This document shows positions 10,804-23,192 of a stretch of DNA of 64,000 nt, piece by piece. Position 1 is the first letter of the stretch, and every line of letters begins with the position of its first letter. The position numbers and the translations under genes were made by a program. Location of the stretch: positions 17,546,001 through 17,610,000 of the forward strand of contig OZ316892.1 of assembly GCA_973895155.1 (NCBI GenBank), read 5' to 3'. Below the pieces are notes generated by a model. It made no database searches. It had not been told where the DNA came from and was given only the letters and a program-made list of their open reading frames with translations. This DNA is from Marsupella aquatica (taxonomy: Eukaryota; Marchantiophyta).

Positions 10804-13800
10804 ACGCGTACACTTATAGCATAGTGCATTCAGAGGATAAATGTTGGCTGGTGGTGTCGACCTGGAAGCCTGCACTTATACACAATTCACTGCATTCCTT
10901 TGAGACTAGATCTGGACCAAGTGTAATGCCTGACAAAACAGCCACTTTGGCTTTATGTGAATTGGGGCAATTCAAGTAAGGTGTTTATTGATCCTAGATG
11001 ACTAACAATGACCCAAGAAAAATGTTGATGTGGAGTGCTTATTTTGCAGAAATTTAGATCACCTCCCTAACATGCACTATCTTACATAGCAAACAGTAAA
11101 ACCAAGGAAAATGTTGTTGTAGAGTCAGTGGTTATTTTTTGTCTAGGAATTATATCACCTCATGGAGTGAGGTGGTCCAAAGTTTGACTCATTCATTCAA
11201 GTGAATTGCATTTATTGAATTTTACTTCAAAGACTTGTTGTTGGGAGTCTATCTTCAGAACAAGGAGTGGCCCTCTAGTTTGCTTTGATGAAAGAAAGTC
11301 ACAAGCGTAACCCCACTTCTTGTAACTCCACATGTATCCCTAGTCAGCCCCTTGTTTGAATTAAACCAACTTCAAGATCACAACAAGGTTGAACCAACAT
11401 CACCACCAAATTTGTTACTACTTGATTACATTTTTCTTTTTATACAAGAGAAACCTAAATTTCATATTATTGTAATGTTTTTATAAATATCAACTATGAA
11501 TTACACATTAGCCATTGAGGGCCATACAACAAGATACAAAATCTGGTGTAGCCCCTTGTCTCAAAGTTTTGATGTTTATATTTGGAACATATGAGAGTTA
11601 CATATAACATGATCAAATATGATGTGAATCTGCCTGTTAAATGGCCATATACAAGGTGAAATAGCTATTGAGCCTCCCCTGAACTACTTGGACATGAATA
11701 GCTTGCCTACCTGCCATTTTTCCCTCTTGAAGCACAAATGGCTGTGTTAGAGTGAGTTTTGTAACACTCATGGGCATAGCCAAGCCCAAACTATTTACAC
11801 GGCTAGACCCACCATCATCTCAATTGCAGAGTATTTGGTCATGTATCTCACTATCTCAATCCTAGCCTTCACATGTAGATTCTCTCCTTTTGTGGCAACT
11901 CTCATCAAAAATTCAAACAGGCTATGTGTCGTGCATCTCACTATGACTTCTCTTACCAAAAACTCTCTTGGAATGGAGTAAATCTCACATTGGCCGTGTG
12001 ATCAGTACATAGCTAACAATTCTTTTGCCTTTTATTAAAGAAGTAGCCCATTGCCCCTGCATTGAACAAAAGATGTTGAGGAAAGGAAACTTCAAGGAGA
12101 GGAAAGGATGTTGATGAGAGGCAAAGATATCCAAAGATGTGGAGGAGTGCCAAAGAAATGCAGATGAGGCAAAAATACTCCATAGTGCAATATATAGAAT
12201 GTTGAGGTGAAGCAAAGAATTGCAAGTAAGGCAGCAAAGTGCTGTCATTCCAAGTGTGTCATTTGTGTAGTCATGTTTGTTAGTGTAACTTTCATCATTT
12301 CAATTGAATTGGGTGGTTTTTTGTTACAAAAATGTTAACATTGTGGTCAACTTGAGTATTGGGAAGAGCAAGTCAGGGCAAGTAAGGGGCACGTCAGTAA
12401 TATTGGGTAGTTTGGAGGACAGGTTAGTAAAATGCTGATACTGGGAATGCCCATGAGAATGACTTGTGTAGACAAGCATGGGTTCCCCAAGGTGGGGAAG
12501 ACAGAAAGGCAAAAGGGGAAAGGGAGAAGGAGAGGGCATGGGAGAAAGAGGAGGAGGGGAGGTAGGGAGAGGGGACAGGAAGGGGAAGGCAAAATATGGG
12601 AGGGGAGCGGAGGGGAGGGGACGGCAGGGAAGTTTGAGAGGGGGAGGGAAAAAAATGAAATTTTCATTTTCCTCCTTGAGTTACCAATTTTTTGTTCTTG
12701 CCTCCAAGCTCGTTCCCTTGGTTCTGTACCCAACCTCCCACCCCCAGCCCTGAAATCCCAGACCTAGCTTTCCTCCCCACCTGCATGACTCATACATTCT
12801 TTTTTGACTCTCCTTTGTGCAACATCAATGCTGTTGGGTGGCATTCAATTCCATGAAAAGGGACATATCATATGCAAACAAGAATATGATCTTTTGTTGG
12901 GGACTTATAAATATTCCTCTACAAGTAAGGGATCAAGTATAGAAAATCCCACTGGTCATCTCTTGACTGGTTTAGAGCTACTTCCACACAGAAGATGTAA
13001 ACATTTGCATGTGATGAATGATGCTTACAAATAGTGATCAAAATCCCCAAGCCATGCATGTCAACCACCATTCTCTTCCCTGTTAGTCACACTTTTCCCT
13101 ACCATCCCAACCCGGGTCCTCGCCCGGGTCCCAACCCACACAACTCATTGTTTTCATGAGAAATTCTGCCTTATTTGTACAACTTCTGTTTATTCTTTGT
13201 ACCTGTGGCTCCTCCCATCGCTTTTAGCTCTCCTCTCTACCCCCAATGACTTCTCCTTCCCCTCACAACTCGTGACTCTTGCTTTCATGTTATGAGTCTT
13301 CTCCCTATCTACACAAGTACTGCCTCTCCCCCATACGTACAACTCTAGCACTCTCCCCCATACGTGCAACTCTAGCAGTCTCTTCCAACTATCTTTTCTG
13401 CACACAATGTTTTGCTTTGATCATGCTTTGCAATGACAATACTTTGCTTTGACAACATTGTGCAGCTCCTGGGCATTGGCCTGGTGAAGTAGTTTATAAA
13501 AGAAGTCCATAGCAGATTTAGTGGCCAAGAAGTAAATGGGGCTTGTTAAAGTATGATAGTATTGTACCTCTACCAATGGACTCACAAACGTACATCTCTA
13601 TCTGCAGTTCATAATCTGTTCCCCAACATTTTCTTGATGGCCTCTAGGAAGGAGATGGATGCCCTAGATGTAGCATAAATCTCTAGGTTAACAACACTAC
13701 ACAAGAATGTACACACATATGTTCTATGACACTAGCATGAAACCCTCTAGATCATGCTCTTAGGCTGATTTTACAAGAATGACTGAAAGTCTACTCTTCT

Positions 13801-14214
13801 TTCTCCATACCAAAACAAATGAACAAGTCTGGGAGCATATATTCTTCCCTAGACCCACTGAATGCCATGTAGGTTTGGTGTTTTCCCATTATATGGAGAG
13901 TCACTCCCGAGTCCTCTTAGTCTAAATTCTACTGGTTGCTGGGAATATGTTGTGCAGTCCAAATTGTACTCTGTAATCAGACATGGTTCACACTATGGCT
14001 GCTTGATTCAAGGGATAGGTTTGCAATTAATAAAGGTCATTTCAGAAGTTTTTGGGTTTGAAGTGTATCTTTAAGTCATGAAGTGTCCCTCCAATTTGCC
14101 CTGGTGGAAAAAGTCACTAGTACATTTCCCTCACTTCTTGTAAAGCCACTTAGGCAGGTGTAACATTTTTTTGGGTTGCATTGATTTTGCAAGTGCAGTG
14201 AATACAGTACCATA
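10804..14214. other. Gene-free AT-rich stretch
   Basis: No gene recognised. It contains a polypurine tract (12478-12660) and a C-rich stretch with a repeated CCCGGGTC near 13110-13135. Frames in this stretch are short and compositionally biased. Confidence 0.5.
12478..12660 (+). other. G-rich polypurine tract
   Basis: About 180 bp composed almost entirely of A and G on the plus strand, with many GGGG runs spaced by one to several bases (for example around 12550-12620). Such DNA can form triplex (H-DNA) or G-quadruplex structures. The overlapping frames encode low-complexity Gly/Arg or Pro/Leu and are not judged real. Confidence 0.6.
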
Positions 14215-14445
14215 TGTTGGGAAAAACCAGCACCACGATACAGGAGAGACAAGCAACAAGCAACCACATTGACACATGAGATACGTGGTTTACCTTTGTC
14301 AAGCCTACATCCACAAAATGCTAGAGATTTACCAAGCTTTCGCCACCAAGGCCACTCTAAGCCACCAGGTACAAGCTCTCCAAGAATGCTCCACCTAGCA
14401 CCTAGCTTGCTCGATCCCTCAACAATGAGCACGAGTCTCCAAGAG
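14215..14445 (-). mobile_element. LTR-like fragment related to the Copia solo LTRs
   Basis: The stretch starts TGTTGGGAAAAACC and contains GATACGTGGTTTACC, then AAGCCTACATCCACA and a block near CTCAACAATGAGC, in the same order as the minus-strand LTR at 10460-10803. The opposite end and a target duplication could not be found, so it is probably a truncated member of a different family. Confidence 0.4.
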
Positions 14446-15696
14446 CACTTCCTCCCCTATGTGCCAGGGAGACTCGTGGCTGATGGATGTGTTCTTGGAG
14501 ACAAGGTTGGAGACAAGGGGGTGTGGATGATGGATTTTGGCCATAAACAAATGGTCATAGCTGTCTCACCGTTATGTAAACTTGTTTTTTGTTTTTTTGG
14601 TTTTCTCTAGCTTCTAAAGAGACTTATGGTCATATCCTTTGACCAATCTTTATGGATAGTGAATTTGCTAGTCCATAGCTTTTATAGACATGAAGTTAGT
14701 AGTCCACAGCCGCCTATTTTTTTGGCATTTTAGCCCGTGTGGTGAAGGAGATGCTTTAAATATTCTCTCAGTTTTTCCCTAAATATTTCCTGACCGTCAG
14801 ATATTCCTAGATTTATGGACAACCATTGGATTTTGGCTAATGGAGTCCATGGTTTGGTGGAAAAGTGGCAAACGGTATACAAGGAATCTAGAGAGTTTTA
14901 GCCAAAAGTGGCAAAAACTTGCTTAAAAAGAAGAAGCTGGTCCATTGCTTTTTCTGAGTGTTCAGGTCAATCAGATGTTGAGGTTTGAGAGCCCCCATTG
15001 TACACGCCAATTGTGACAGGTAGGTAAGGTCACGAGCCTGGTTTATTTTTTGCGTGATCCTGGATGACATTACGGTAGTGTCAAGTGAAGCGGAGGATGA
15101 ATGTGGTCTGGAAAGGAGACGGGGAACGGGGAAGCACGAGCTCGTCACAGAATAGCAATACAGTAGTTGATTGTGGGTAGTTGATTGTGGGTAGAGCAGT
15201 CTGTCATCAGGGGCCCACGTACCCAACAGCAACCCTGCCGTGCCACCTACAGCTGCTCCAGCAGCAGCAGTTTGCACAAGAGGTTTGCACAACAAGCAAT
15301 CTGCGGAAGTGCATTGGGAACTTACACTGTGCTGAGCCGGGTGTCTTCTTCTGCCGTGCTGCGGAAGATTCGTGATCATGTCAGCTGCGAGTGGAGAGCT
15401 GTGAATTGGAGATGAGTTGCTCGACGATTGAGAAAAGCAAAGGATCGTTTGTGGTTTAGGAAGTATCTCGGGGATACGGCGAAATCATTGCTACGTATCG
15501 GGTAAAGAGCAGATAGATTGCTGGTGCCTCTCTGAGGAGGAGGAGCAGGAGGAACCCTAGCCCTTGTTGGCTGTGCCACGGCGTGAGTTCATTCTGCTGA
15601 ATTGTGCGATTGCACGTCAGGGAGAACGTTATTGATTGCATGTGCGGGGAGGAGGAGGCGAGGTGGAGTTGGGGTTGGCGAAATCAGGTGTAACTC
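14446..15696. other. Upstream region of the FtsH gene
   Basis: Non-coding as far as can be judged. A 163-codon minus-strand frame (14888-15379) starts with ATG but shows no family motif. The 15400-15690 part is purine-rich and probably contains the promoter and 5' UTR of the FtsH gene. Confidence 0.4.
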
Positions 15697-18600
15697 ATGT
15701 CAACGCAAGGCTCGGCTGCCGTGGCACGCCGCTTGCGCCGTCCACTGCTGGTAATTTCATGGAGTTTTCTTTGAACTATGTGCTTCTCTGTCTCGATGAT
15801 GTGATAATTGAGTCTGATTACTGAAAGGGAATTTTGGCTTGCTGGTTGATTCAAGTCGTCTCGAAGCGGGCTGTGGGTTGTTCGTCAGGGCATAACTATG
15901 TTTTAGGGAGCATATTCTCACCTTAGAGAATTGGCGAGTTTCTAGGTCATGGGCGTTGGCAAAGGCAGAATTATGGTCTATGTGGAATTTGGATGTAGTT
16001 CGCTCCATTTGCAACAGATCTGAAAACTGTTTCACCAGAATCGAGTTTCCAGAAAATATATAGCCGATAGACATTTCGGTTTCTACATTGTTTTCAAGCG
16101 GCTTAGTTTCACCACTAAGTATGCAGATGTTGCCATTTTGGGGATTTCTGTCTACTTGTTCGTAGTTGAGCCATTGAAATTGCTGGGAAGGATTGGAAGG
16201 TGTAAATCGACACAGTCCTGCCGTTCTCTTAGGGTTGCTTCGAAGGAATCTGATGTTCTGGAGGGTCTTTGACTTAGGGTTTGCCTCAAATTGCAATCAA
16301 CGGATGACAACCGAAGTACAGCTGAGGCTTTTAGGATATCACAGCCAATCTTTCTTTAGATATCTTATGTCGATATGATTTGCAAGAGATCGCCCTGTCG
16401 TGTCCAGCACGTCATAATATGCTACATCTTCCCGACGTCTAATGGAGTTCTATTCAGCTTTATAACTGTGTTCTCTAGGAAAGATTCACGTGTACCGTGC
16501 TGGCTCTCTTTGTCTACGAATGGTGCTTTCTGACGTGTTAATAGTCGGTCTATATTCAGGAGGCTTTTGGGTATTACAGCAGATCGTCACGTACCCCACC
16601 ACACCTGAATATTGATGCTGTAAGTCACGGATGCGGGTTTTCAACTGCCGTCAATCAGGGGCATAACTTTTCCAAGAGGTGGTTCCAAAGTGTAGGTTTA
16701 CCTGGAGGCAAAGATCATGGCCCTGGCACATCGAGTACTCTATCACGGATTTCAGGCTTGTCAAGACTGCGTGGTCATAATTGTGAGCTCACAAGAGCAT
16801 CTAATTGGAGAAGCTCTGCTGCCCCAAGGCATTTGACACGCGCCCCTGGCTTACGGAGAACATTCTGCAGCGAGGCCCCCAAAAAGAGAGGTGTGAAAGG
16901 GTTATTTCGAAGTTTTTGGATAACTTGTACATTTCTCCTGCCAATTATCAGACGGGATTACCCTAAAGTTGGGTTAAGACTTGGAATTTTGAATCAACGC
17001 GTCTGTTTCAGGTTATGAGAACTACTATCCCAAGAATAAGAAGGAGATACCGAAGCGTAACCATAAAGAAGCAAAGAATGGTATGCCTTCCCTTTCCAGT
17101 TTCTGTCGATCTTGGGGTAATTTGGTGGCACTTAGTGAAATTATTCGTGTTCTACTCTATTGTACGTAGTTTGATGCACTTATTTCAGAACAAAGAAATA
17201 TCATCCTGTACAGATTGAGCATATGTTTGGTAAGATGACACGTCCCTCGAGTTGAAGGCCTATTTATGTTAATGACAAATAATTTAAGTAGTACTTTTTG
17301 AGCTACAAACCTTTTCAGGCACTTCCTGAAAGGTTGATGTATACATATATCTAAGTCTATTGCGAACTCAACTGCTGCTGGTGTGATTCCACAATGCAGA
17401 GGATCCGAAGTCAGAAGACCCGAAGATGCTCACAGATGTCCCAAAAGTCCAGATGCAATCTCTGATTCTAACAGGGTTTCTGGGTACTATCGCGCTTGCA
17501 ACACTTTCCCTCAGACGGAGTGATGCCCAACAGGTACCTCCTTGTAATCTCGAATGTATTCGACTGTGCCCGGTATTAGTGTTCTCTTCAGAACTGGAAA
17601 GTGTTCTCCGCATACCAACGACTCAACTGAGCTCTCTGTAAATGTTGTAATACTCTATACAGATCAGCTTTCAGGAGTTCAAGAATAAGTTGCTGGAGCC
17701 AGGTCTTGTTGACCACATTGAGGTGACAAACAAAAGCGTAGCAAAAGTTTACACTCACTCCCCGTCATCCCAGGAGGGTAATGGAGGAACTGTTGAAGAT
17801 TCCCAAACAGATGGTCGCCAGTCAACAAATGGAAACCGAAATGTCCGTTACAAGTACTTTTTCAATATTGGAAGCATTGACTCGTTCGAGCGCAAGCTGG
17901 AAGATGCTCAAGACACCCTGGGGGTAGATCCCCGTGACTACATTCCTGTGACGTATGTGTCAGAGATGAGCTGGCAGCAGGAATTACTAAGATTGGCCCC
18001 AACCCTACTTATAATTGCTGGATATATATTCTTTACTCGAAGAATGCAAGGCGGGTTCGGAGTAGGAGGTGGTGGCTCTGGTATGGGTGGGCGTGGAATT
18101 TTTAACGTTGGCAAAGCGCAAGTGACCAAATTGAATCAAAAGGCGAAAGATAAGGTGCATTCCTCAACCGTGCCTCTACCATTCATGTTTTTGTTACAGG
18201 TTGTTAGAGTCTTCTCGTCATTCTGTGTTGTAGTAGGTGGTGGAAATGTGCTGAGAATAGTTCGCATCAGGCTAATTCCGTCACTGAATTTGGTGTGAAT
18301 TGATGGCTGCCTGAGAGGCGTGGAGAGCTTCAGAATGCCCACGTGTACGTCAAAGGCGCCTGTTGTGTGAGACTATCCTACCACCTACAGTGTATTGAAC
18401 CTTCCCTGTCGCTACCGAATGCAGGTTATGTTCAAGGACGTAGCAGGTTGCGACGAAGCTAAACAAGAAGTTATGGAGTTTGTCCATTTCCTGAAAAACC
18501 CCGCAAAGTACCAGGAAATCGGAGCAAAAATACCCAAAGGTGCCCTTCTAGTTGGTCCGCCAGGCACAGGAAAGACTTTGTTGGCTAAGGCAACAGCAGG

Positions 18601-20541
18601 AGAAGCTGGAGTTCCATTCCTTTCCATCAGCGGATCAGATTTTATGGAGATGTTTGTCGGTGTTGGCCCGTCTCGAGTGAGAGATCTCTTTGCACAAGCT
18701 CGGCAGGCGAGTCCAAGTATAATTTTTATTGATGAAATTGATGCTATTGGTCGGGCAAGAGGCCGCGGTGGTTTTGCTGGAACAAATGACGAGAGGGAAA
18801 GCACTTTGAATCAGCTGTTGGTGGAAATGGATGGGTTTGGTACAACCGCTGGCGTGGTCGTACTAGCAGGAACAAATAGGCCGGACATTCTTGATAAGGC
18901 TTTATTAAGGCCAGGACGTTTTGATCGGCAAATTACTATTGACAGACCAGATATAAATGGGAGAGAGCAGATCTTCCGTATCTATCTTCAGAAGTTAAAG
19001 GTTGATCAAGAGGTTACCTATTATTCCCAGCGGGTTGCTGCACTTACTCCAGGATTTGCAGGTGCAGATATTGCCAATGTATGCAACGAGGCAGCTTTGA
19101 TAGCGGCCAGGAATGAGAGGACTGTGATTACTATGGAGCATTTTGAGGCTGCTATTGACCGGATCATAGGTGGTTTGGAAAAGAAAAAAAGGGTAAGGCA
19201 CTCGTGTTCTTTCCCGTGATTTTCAAATGGAATTGTTGCAGTTAGATGTTACAAAGCACACGTTGGTCCGACACAGCTTAGGATACAAGGTTATCAGTAA
19301 ATTGGCTGTTTATTCAAGTGGTAGCCGGAGTGACGAGCTAGATTTGAAGACAAGCTCTTAGAACTTAATGCTAAATTGGATGTTTGCAAGTCGTGGTGCA
19401 ATAAATGTTTCCAGTTCTTTGTAGATCTTTGCGTAGCTAAGAGATTTGTTTGTGATCAGGTGATTAGCAAAGAAGAGAGGAGGACAGTTGCATACCATGA
19501 GGCTGGGCATGCAGTGGCTGGTTGGTTCTTGCAGTACGCGGAGCCTTTGCTTAAAGTGTCAATTGTTCCGAGAGGTACAGCTGCCCTAGGCTTTGCGCAG
19601 TACCTGCCCAACGAGAATCTTCTCATGACCAAAGAACAACTTCTGGACATGACTTGCATGACCCTTGGTGGACGTGCTTCAGAACAGGTACATACTAATT
19701 TTTCCTTTTGTAATAATGTGAGATACAGCTGAAAGGCAGCTGACAACCAATTACTATTATCTCATGTTGTTTGTCTATCGAAATTTTGTCTGGATGTGGA
19801 ATGTAAGGTTTATGTTGGTCGTGTATTTTAGCATCCATTTCGTTGCTATTGAAGGAGTTCTGGCCTACTTGATTTTCTGGATAAATTCATTTCTTGTAGA
19901 AATTCCTCTTTAGTGCTGTTGTGCTATGTGTTCGTTCACAAGAGATATCCAGCTCCTTAGATCTTTGGAGCTCATTGCATTTCTTATTCTTTCTTTGACA
20001 GATCTTGTTGGGGAAGATTTCAACTGGGGCCCAAAATGATCTCGAGAAAGTGACCAAAATGACCTATGCTCAAGTAGCAGTATATGGATTTAGCGAAAAG
20101 GTTGGGTTGCTATCCTTTCCACAAAAGGATGATGGGATGGAAATGACAAAGCCTTACAGCAATCAAACCGCAGAGATCATTGATCAAGAGGTTCGCCTCT
20201 GGGTTGACACTGCTTACAAGCGTACTGTTGCATTATTAACAGAGCATAAGAAAGGTGTGGAGGCTTTGGCCTTGAAGTTGCTAGAGAAAGAAGTGCTCCA
20301 TCAGGAGGACCTTGTTTTGATCCTTGGTGAGAGGCCTTTTAAAAATGCAGAATTGAGCAATTATGATCAATTTAAGCTGGGCTTTCAAAAAGGGAGGGAC
20401 ACAGGTGGTGGTGCCGGTGATGGGGCCAGTGCTGACAATGGGGCAGATGACGGTTCAGAAGGCTCAAATGGTGAAAAGAAAACAAACGGGTCACCTCCTC
20501 AGCCAGATGGTGCCCTTCTCCCAGTACCGGCTGTGGTTTAG
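15697..20541 (+). CDS. FTSH3/10: Mitochondrial m-AAA protease, FtsH3/FtsH10 type
   Basis: ATP-dependent zinc metalloprotease of the inner mitochondrial membrane that degrades and processes membrane proteins from the matrix side. Eight exons: 15697-15750, 16560-16890, 17012-17080, 17400-17533, 17663-18154, 18425-19192, 19460-19687, 20002-20541, giving 871 residues (Arabidopsis paralogues about 810). Order of parts: Arg/Ser-rich presequence ending [17 protein letters not shown]; transmembrane segments near residues 170-187 and 303-320; Walker A GPPGTGKT at 404-411 (18554-18577); Walker B IIFIDEID; arginine-finger region [10 protein letters not shown]; zinc motif HEAGH near 629-633; a Gly/Asn-rich C-terminus. 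The first exon ([18 protein letters not shown]) is the least certain part, chosen because it keeps the frame and resembles a presequence. All introns are GT-AG. Confidence 0.95.
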
Positions 20542-21135
20542 TCTCCTGGACGATCTTAGGCTTGAGGGAATTAATTTTTTGTATCATATGGCTAACAAAG
20601 AGAGCAGTGTTTTCACTGGTGGAAATTGGACGGATCTCAGAAGTCCTAGAGATATTTGTCACTAACTAAGCATTGCACAACCGAAGGTATAAGTTCAAAA
20701 GTTGATCAGTCAGGGGTCGAATTGTTGTACACTGGTAGTCCTCCGGAGGTACCAGTAAGTAGATTACGGCAGGTCTTGGAGGAGGTTTTACATATTTGGT
20801 ATATGGGTGGACTCAATATTAAGTTCTTACCTGTAGCACTCCAGTCGACCCCCAAATGATGTATTGATCCGAATCAGAACTGGCCGAATCGTCTGTTGAC
20901 ATAAAAAACTGGAACTCAGCTCTTAATCAAATTCAGCTTGTCCTTCTCAGCATAAATTCGGCAAAGAAGCATTGGATTGACGAGCACCGCTGTCCAGTCA
21001 TACCAGTAATGAGCTTATAACCACCTCTCTCCCCCCCTTCGGCAGCTTTTTCATTCCGAAACTAAAATTATGTGTGCTCTATGGCTAGTCTGCCGTATCG
21101 TCGACTTTTCCTGTCAACCTTCTGGGTTGGGCCTT

Positions 21136-21507
21136 GCTATTCGTTTACTTCTGTCACACATAGTCAACAGTAAAGTTCGACAAGTGTATACAGTGATCGG
21201 CTGCCTCTTTCTTCGATTCTTCATATTCGTCGCATGGAATAGAGGACAAATCGGCTCACTTTAGTCCGTTTCCCCGTAGGTTCTGCACAGATTGTCCTCT
21301 GTGATTTGACGGAAGTAGAGTGGTTTTCGTGCTATTCGCTTACTTCTGTCACACAAAGTCAACCGTAAAGATCGGCAAGTGTATACAATGCGCGTTCCTC
21401 GATCGGCTGCCTCTTTCTTCCATTGTTCATCTTCGCCGCGTGGAATATAGGAGAAATCGGCACACTTTAACTTGTTTCCCCGTAGGTTCTGCATAGATTG
21501 TCCTGTG
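21136..21507. repeat. Tandem duplication, ~200-bp period
   Basis: Copy 1 (about 21136-21300) and copy 2 (about 21330-21507) share TTACTTCTGTCACACA, CGGCTGCCTCTTTCTTC and TTTCCCCGTAGGTTCTGCA. Offsets between matches run from 195 to 206 bp because copy 2 has gained about 11 bp. The duplication sits in the presumed upstream region of the HIR gene. Confidence 0.8.
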
Positions 21508-22292
21508 GACCGGAATAGAGTCCCAAGAGTTTTGGCGTACCATCTGCAACCACTCGGCATCCTTTTTGACTCTGGGCGCATCGATTTCGCGACACCACAC
21601 ATGCTGGGGCAGGCCTGCCGAATGGCAAACTTTCTGGTCACACGAACGATTCCTCGTAGCTGCGTCGTCCCATAAGCCTTCCCTCATCACCTCGTCCCTT
21701 TCATCATGGACCACTTCACTTCAGGCTTTATAACCCACTGCGGGACCCTCGAAGCTCTGATTAGAAACTAACACATACTCTTGCGACGTCACCTCCGAAC
21801 GAAAGAAACATATTGTTAGTTGCCAGCAGAAACATGTGACCTCCTCAGTTCCCGAAATCTAATATAGGCGGGCAAGCGGAGATTTTACGATTTCATCGAA
21901 AAGGCCACCCACTACATTCGATTTGACCGTCTAGAAGCGGAAAAGCTGGGTCTGCGCTTATCGCCCACGACAGCCGATCCTCGCATCGTTACGCTACGCG
22001 GAGGACTGTTTCTCATACAAATAGAGCCAGAGAAGTCCACAACAAAAACATTCATGTTCTCTCACTTCACGCACTGCAGTGCGTTTGTATATTCAAAGGA
22101 ATGTGTATTTGAGATGAGGGACTTGTGCACACATTCTCTCCAGATAGTCGTGTACGTGATAGGAGACTGACTCGTGGGAAAGGTTGCTCAATTTTGGTGC
22201 TGTGGCCAATTCATCTAAATTTCATTTTGAGCTGAAATTGTACTAGAGCACAGCTCCAGATTCTAGCCGTGGTGGTTAAGGTGGTGGTGTTA

Positions 22293-22310
22293 TAATTACC
22301 CGGGTAATTA
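22293..22310. other. 18-bp perfect palindrome in the HIR 5' region
   Basis: TAATTACCCGGGTAATTA is its own reverse complement and lies 18 bp before the HIR start codon, probably in the 5' UTR. It could form a hairpin in the mRNA or act as a dimeric protein-binding site. Its function is unknown. Confidence 0.6.
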
Positions 22311-22328
22311 CCTTGGTGGTCCGGAGCC

Positions 22329-23192
22329 ATGGGTAATACATTGGGCTGTGTGCAGGTGGACCAATCTACGCTTGGCGTCAAAGAAAAGTTTGGGAAGTTT
22401 CAAGACATTATTGAGCCGGGGTGTCACTGTGTGCCCTGGTGTTGCGGATTAAACGTTGCTGGCAAACTCTCCCTTCGTGTACAGCAGCTGGATGTTCGTT
22501 GTGAGACCAAAACGAAGGACAATGTCTTCGTTGTGGTGGTGGCTTCAGTTCAATACCGAGCGCTCAAGGACTCTGCTTACGACGCCTTCTACAAACTCAC
22601 GAATCCTAAAGCTCAAATCCAGTCATATGTCTTTGATGTGGTGAGGGCCAGCGTGCCCAAGATGCTTCTGGATGATGTGTTCGAGCAGAAGAGCGAGGTT
22701 GCCAAGAATGTTGAGACGGAGCTGGAGAAGGCCATGGGAACCTACGGCTATGAAATCGTCCAGACGTTGATTGTCGATATCGAGCCTGATGCGTCAGTCA
22801 AGAAGGCCATGAATGAGATCAATGCAGCTCAACGAATGAGGGTCGCAGCTCGGGACAAAGCAGAGGCGGAGAAGATCCTCCAGGTGAAGAGGGCTGAAGG
22901 AGAAGCGGAGGCGAAGTATTTGTCAGGCGTGGGTATTGCAAGGCAGCGTCAAGCGATTGTTGATGGCTTGAGAGAGAGCGTTGTTGCATTTTCTCATCAG
23001 GTCCCTGAGACAAGCGCCAAGGACGTTCTTGACATGGTCTTGGTAACCCAATACTTCGACACCATGAAGGAGATTGGAGCTAGCTCGAAGAACTCCACTG
23101 TGTTTATCCCCCATGGACCAGGAGCAGTCAAGGATGTGGCAGAACAGATTCGCAACGGTTTGTTGCAGGGCCAAGCAGGACAGCAGCAATGA
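22329..23192 (+). CDS. HIR: Hypersensitive-induced reaction (HIR) protein, SPFH/prohibitin family
   Basis: A 287-residue plasma-membrane microdomain protein of the SPFH (stomatin/prohibitin/flotillin/HflK) family, linked in plants to immune-receptor complexes and the hypersensitive response. The start MGNTLGCVQ is correct because Gly2 and Cys6 form the expected N-myristoylation/palmitoylation signal. The SPFH core follows ([50 protein letters not shown]), then the charged coiled-coil ([20 protein letters not shown]) and the conserved tail [17 protein letters not shown] plus [14 protein letters not shown]. Length matches the family. The coding region is one uninterrupted exon, although HIR genes of flowering plants usually contain introns. 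Confidence 0.97.
   Translation: MGNTLGCVQVDQSTLGVKEKFGKFQDIIEPGCHCVPWCCGLNVAGKLSLRVQQLDVRCETKTKDNVFVVVVASVQYRALKDSAYDAFYKLTNPKAQIQSYVFDVVRASVPKMLLDDVFEQKSEVAKNVETELEKAMGTYGYEIVQTLIVDIEPDASVKKAMNEINAAQRMRVAARDKAEAEKILQVKRAEGEAEAKYLSGVGIARQRQAIVDGLRESVVAFSHQVPETSAKDVLDMVLVTQYFDTMKEIGASSKNSTVFIPHGPGAVKDVAEQIRNGLLQGQAGQQQ

Larger units (their letters stand above)
20542..22328. other. 3' region of FtsH and promoter region of HIR
   Basis: No gene was found. It includes a duplicated ~170-bp block (21136-21507) and, just before the HIR start, an 18-bp palindrome (22293-22310). Confidence 0.5.

Noticed and set aside
12347-12733. Pro/Leu-rich minus-strand frame
   Set aside because: It is the complement of the polypurine tract; the composition explains the open frame.
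14888-15379. 163-codon minus-strand frame upstream of FtsH
   Set aside because: It begins with ATG, but no domain, transit peptide or splice context was recognised, and the tail is low-complexity. Frames of this length arise by chance in 64 kb.
15757-16296. 179-codon minus-strand frame
   Set aside because: It lacks an ATG start and lies inside the first intron of the FtsH model. No motif was seen.
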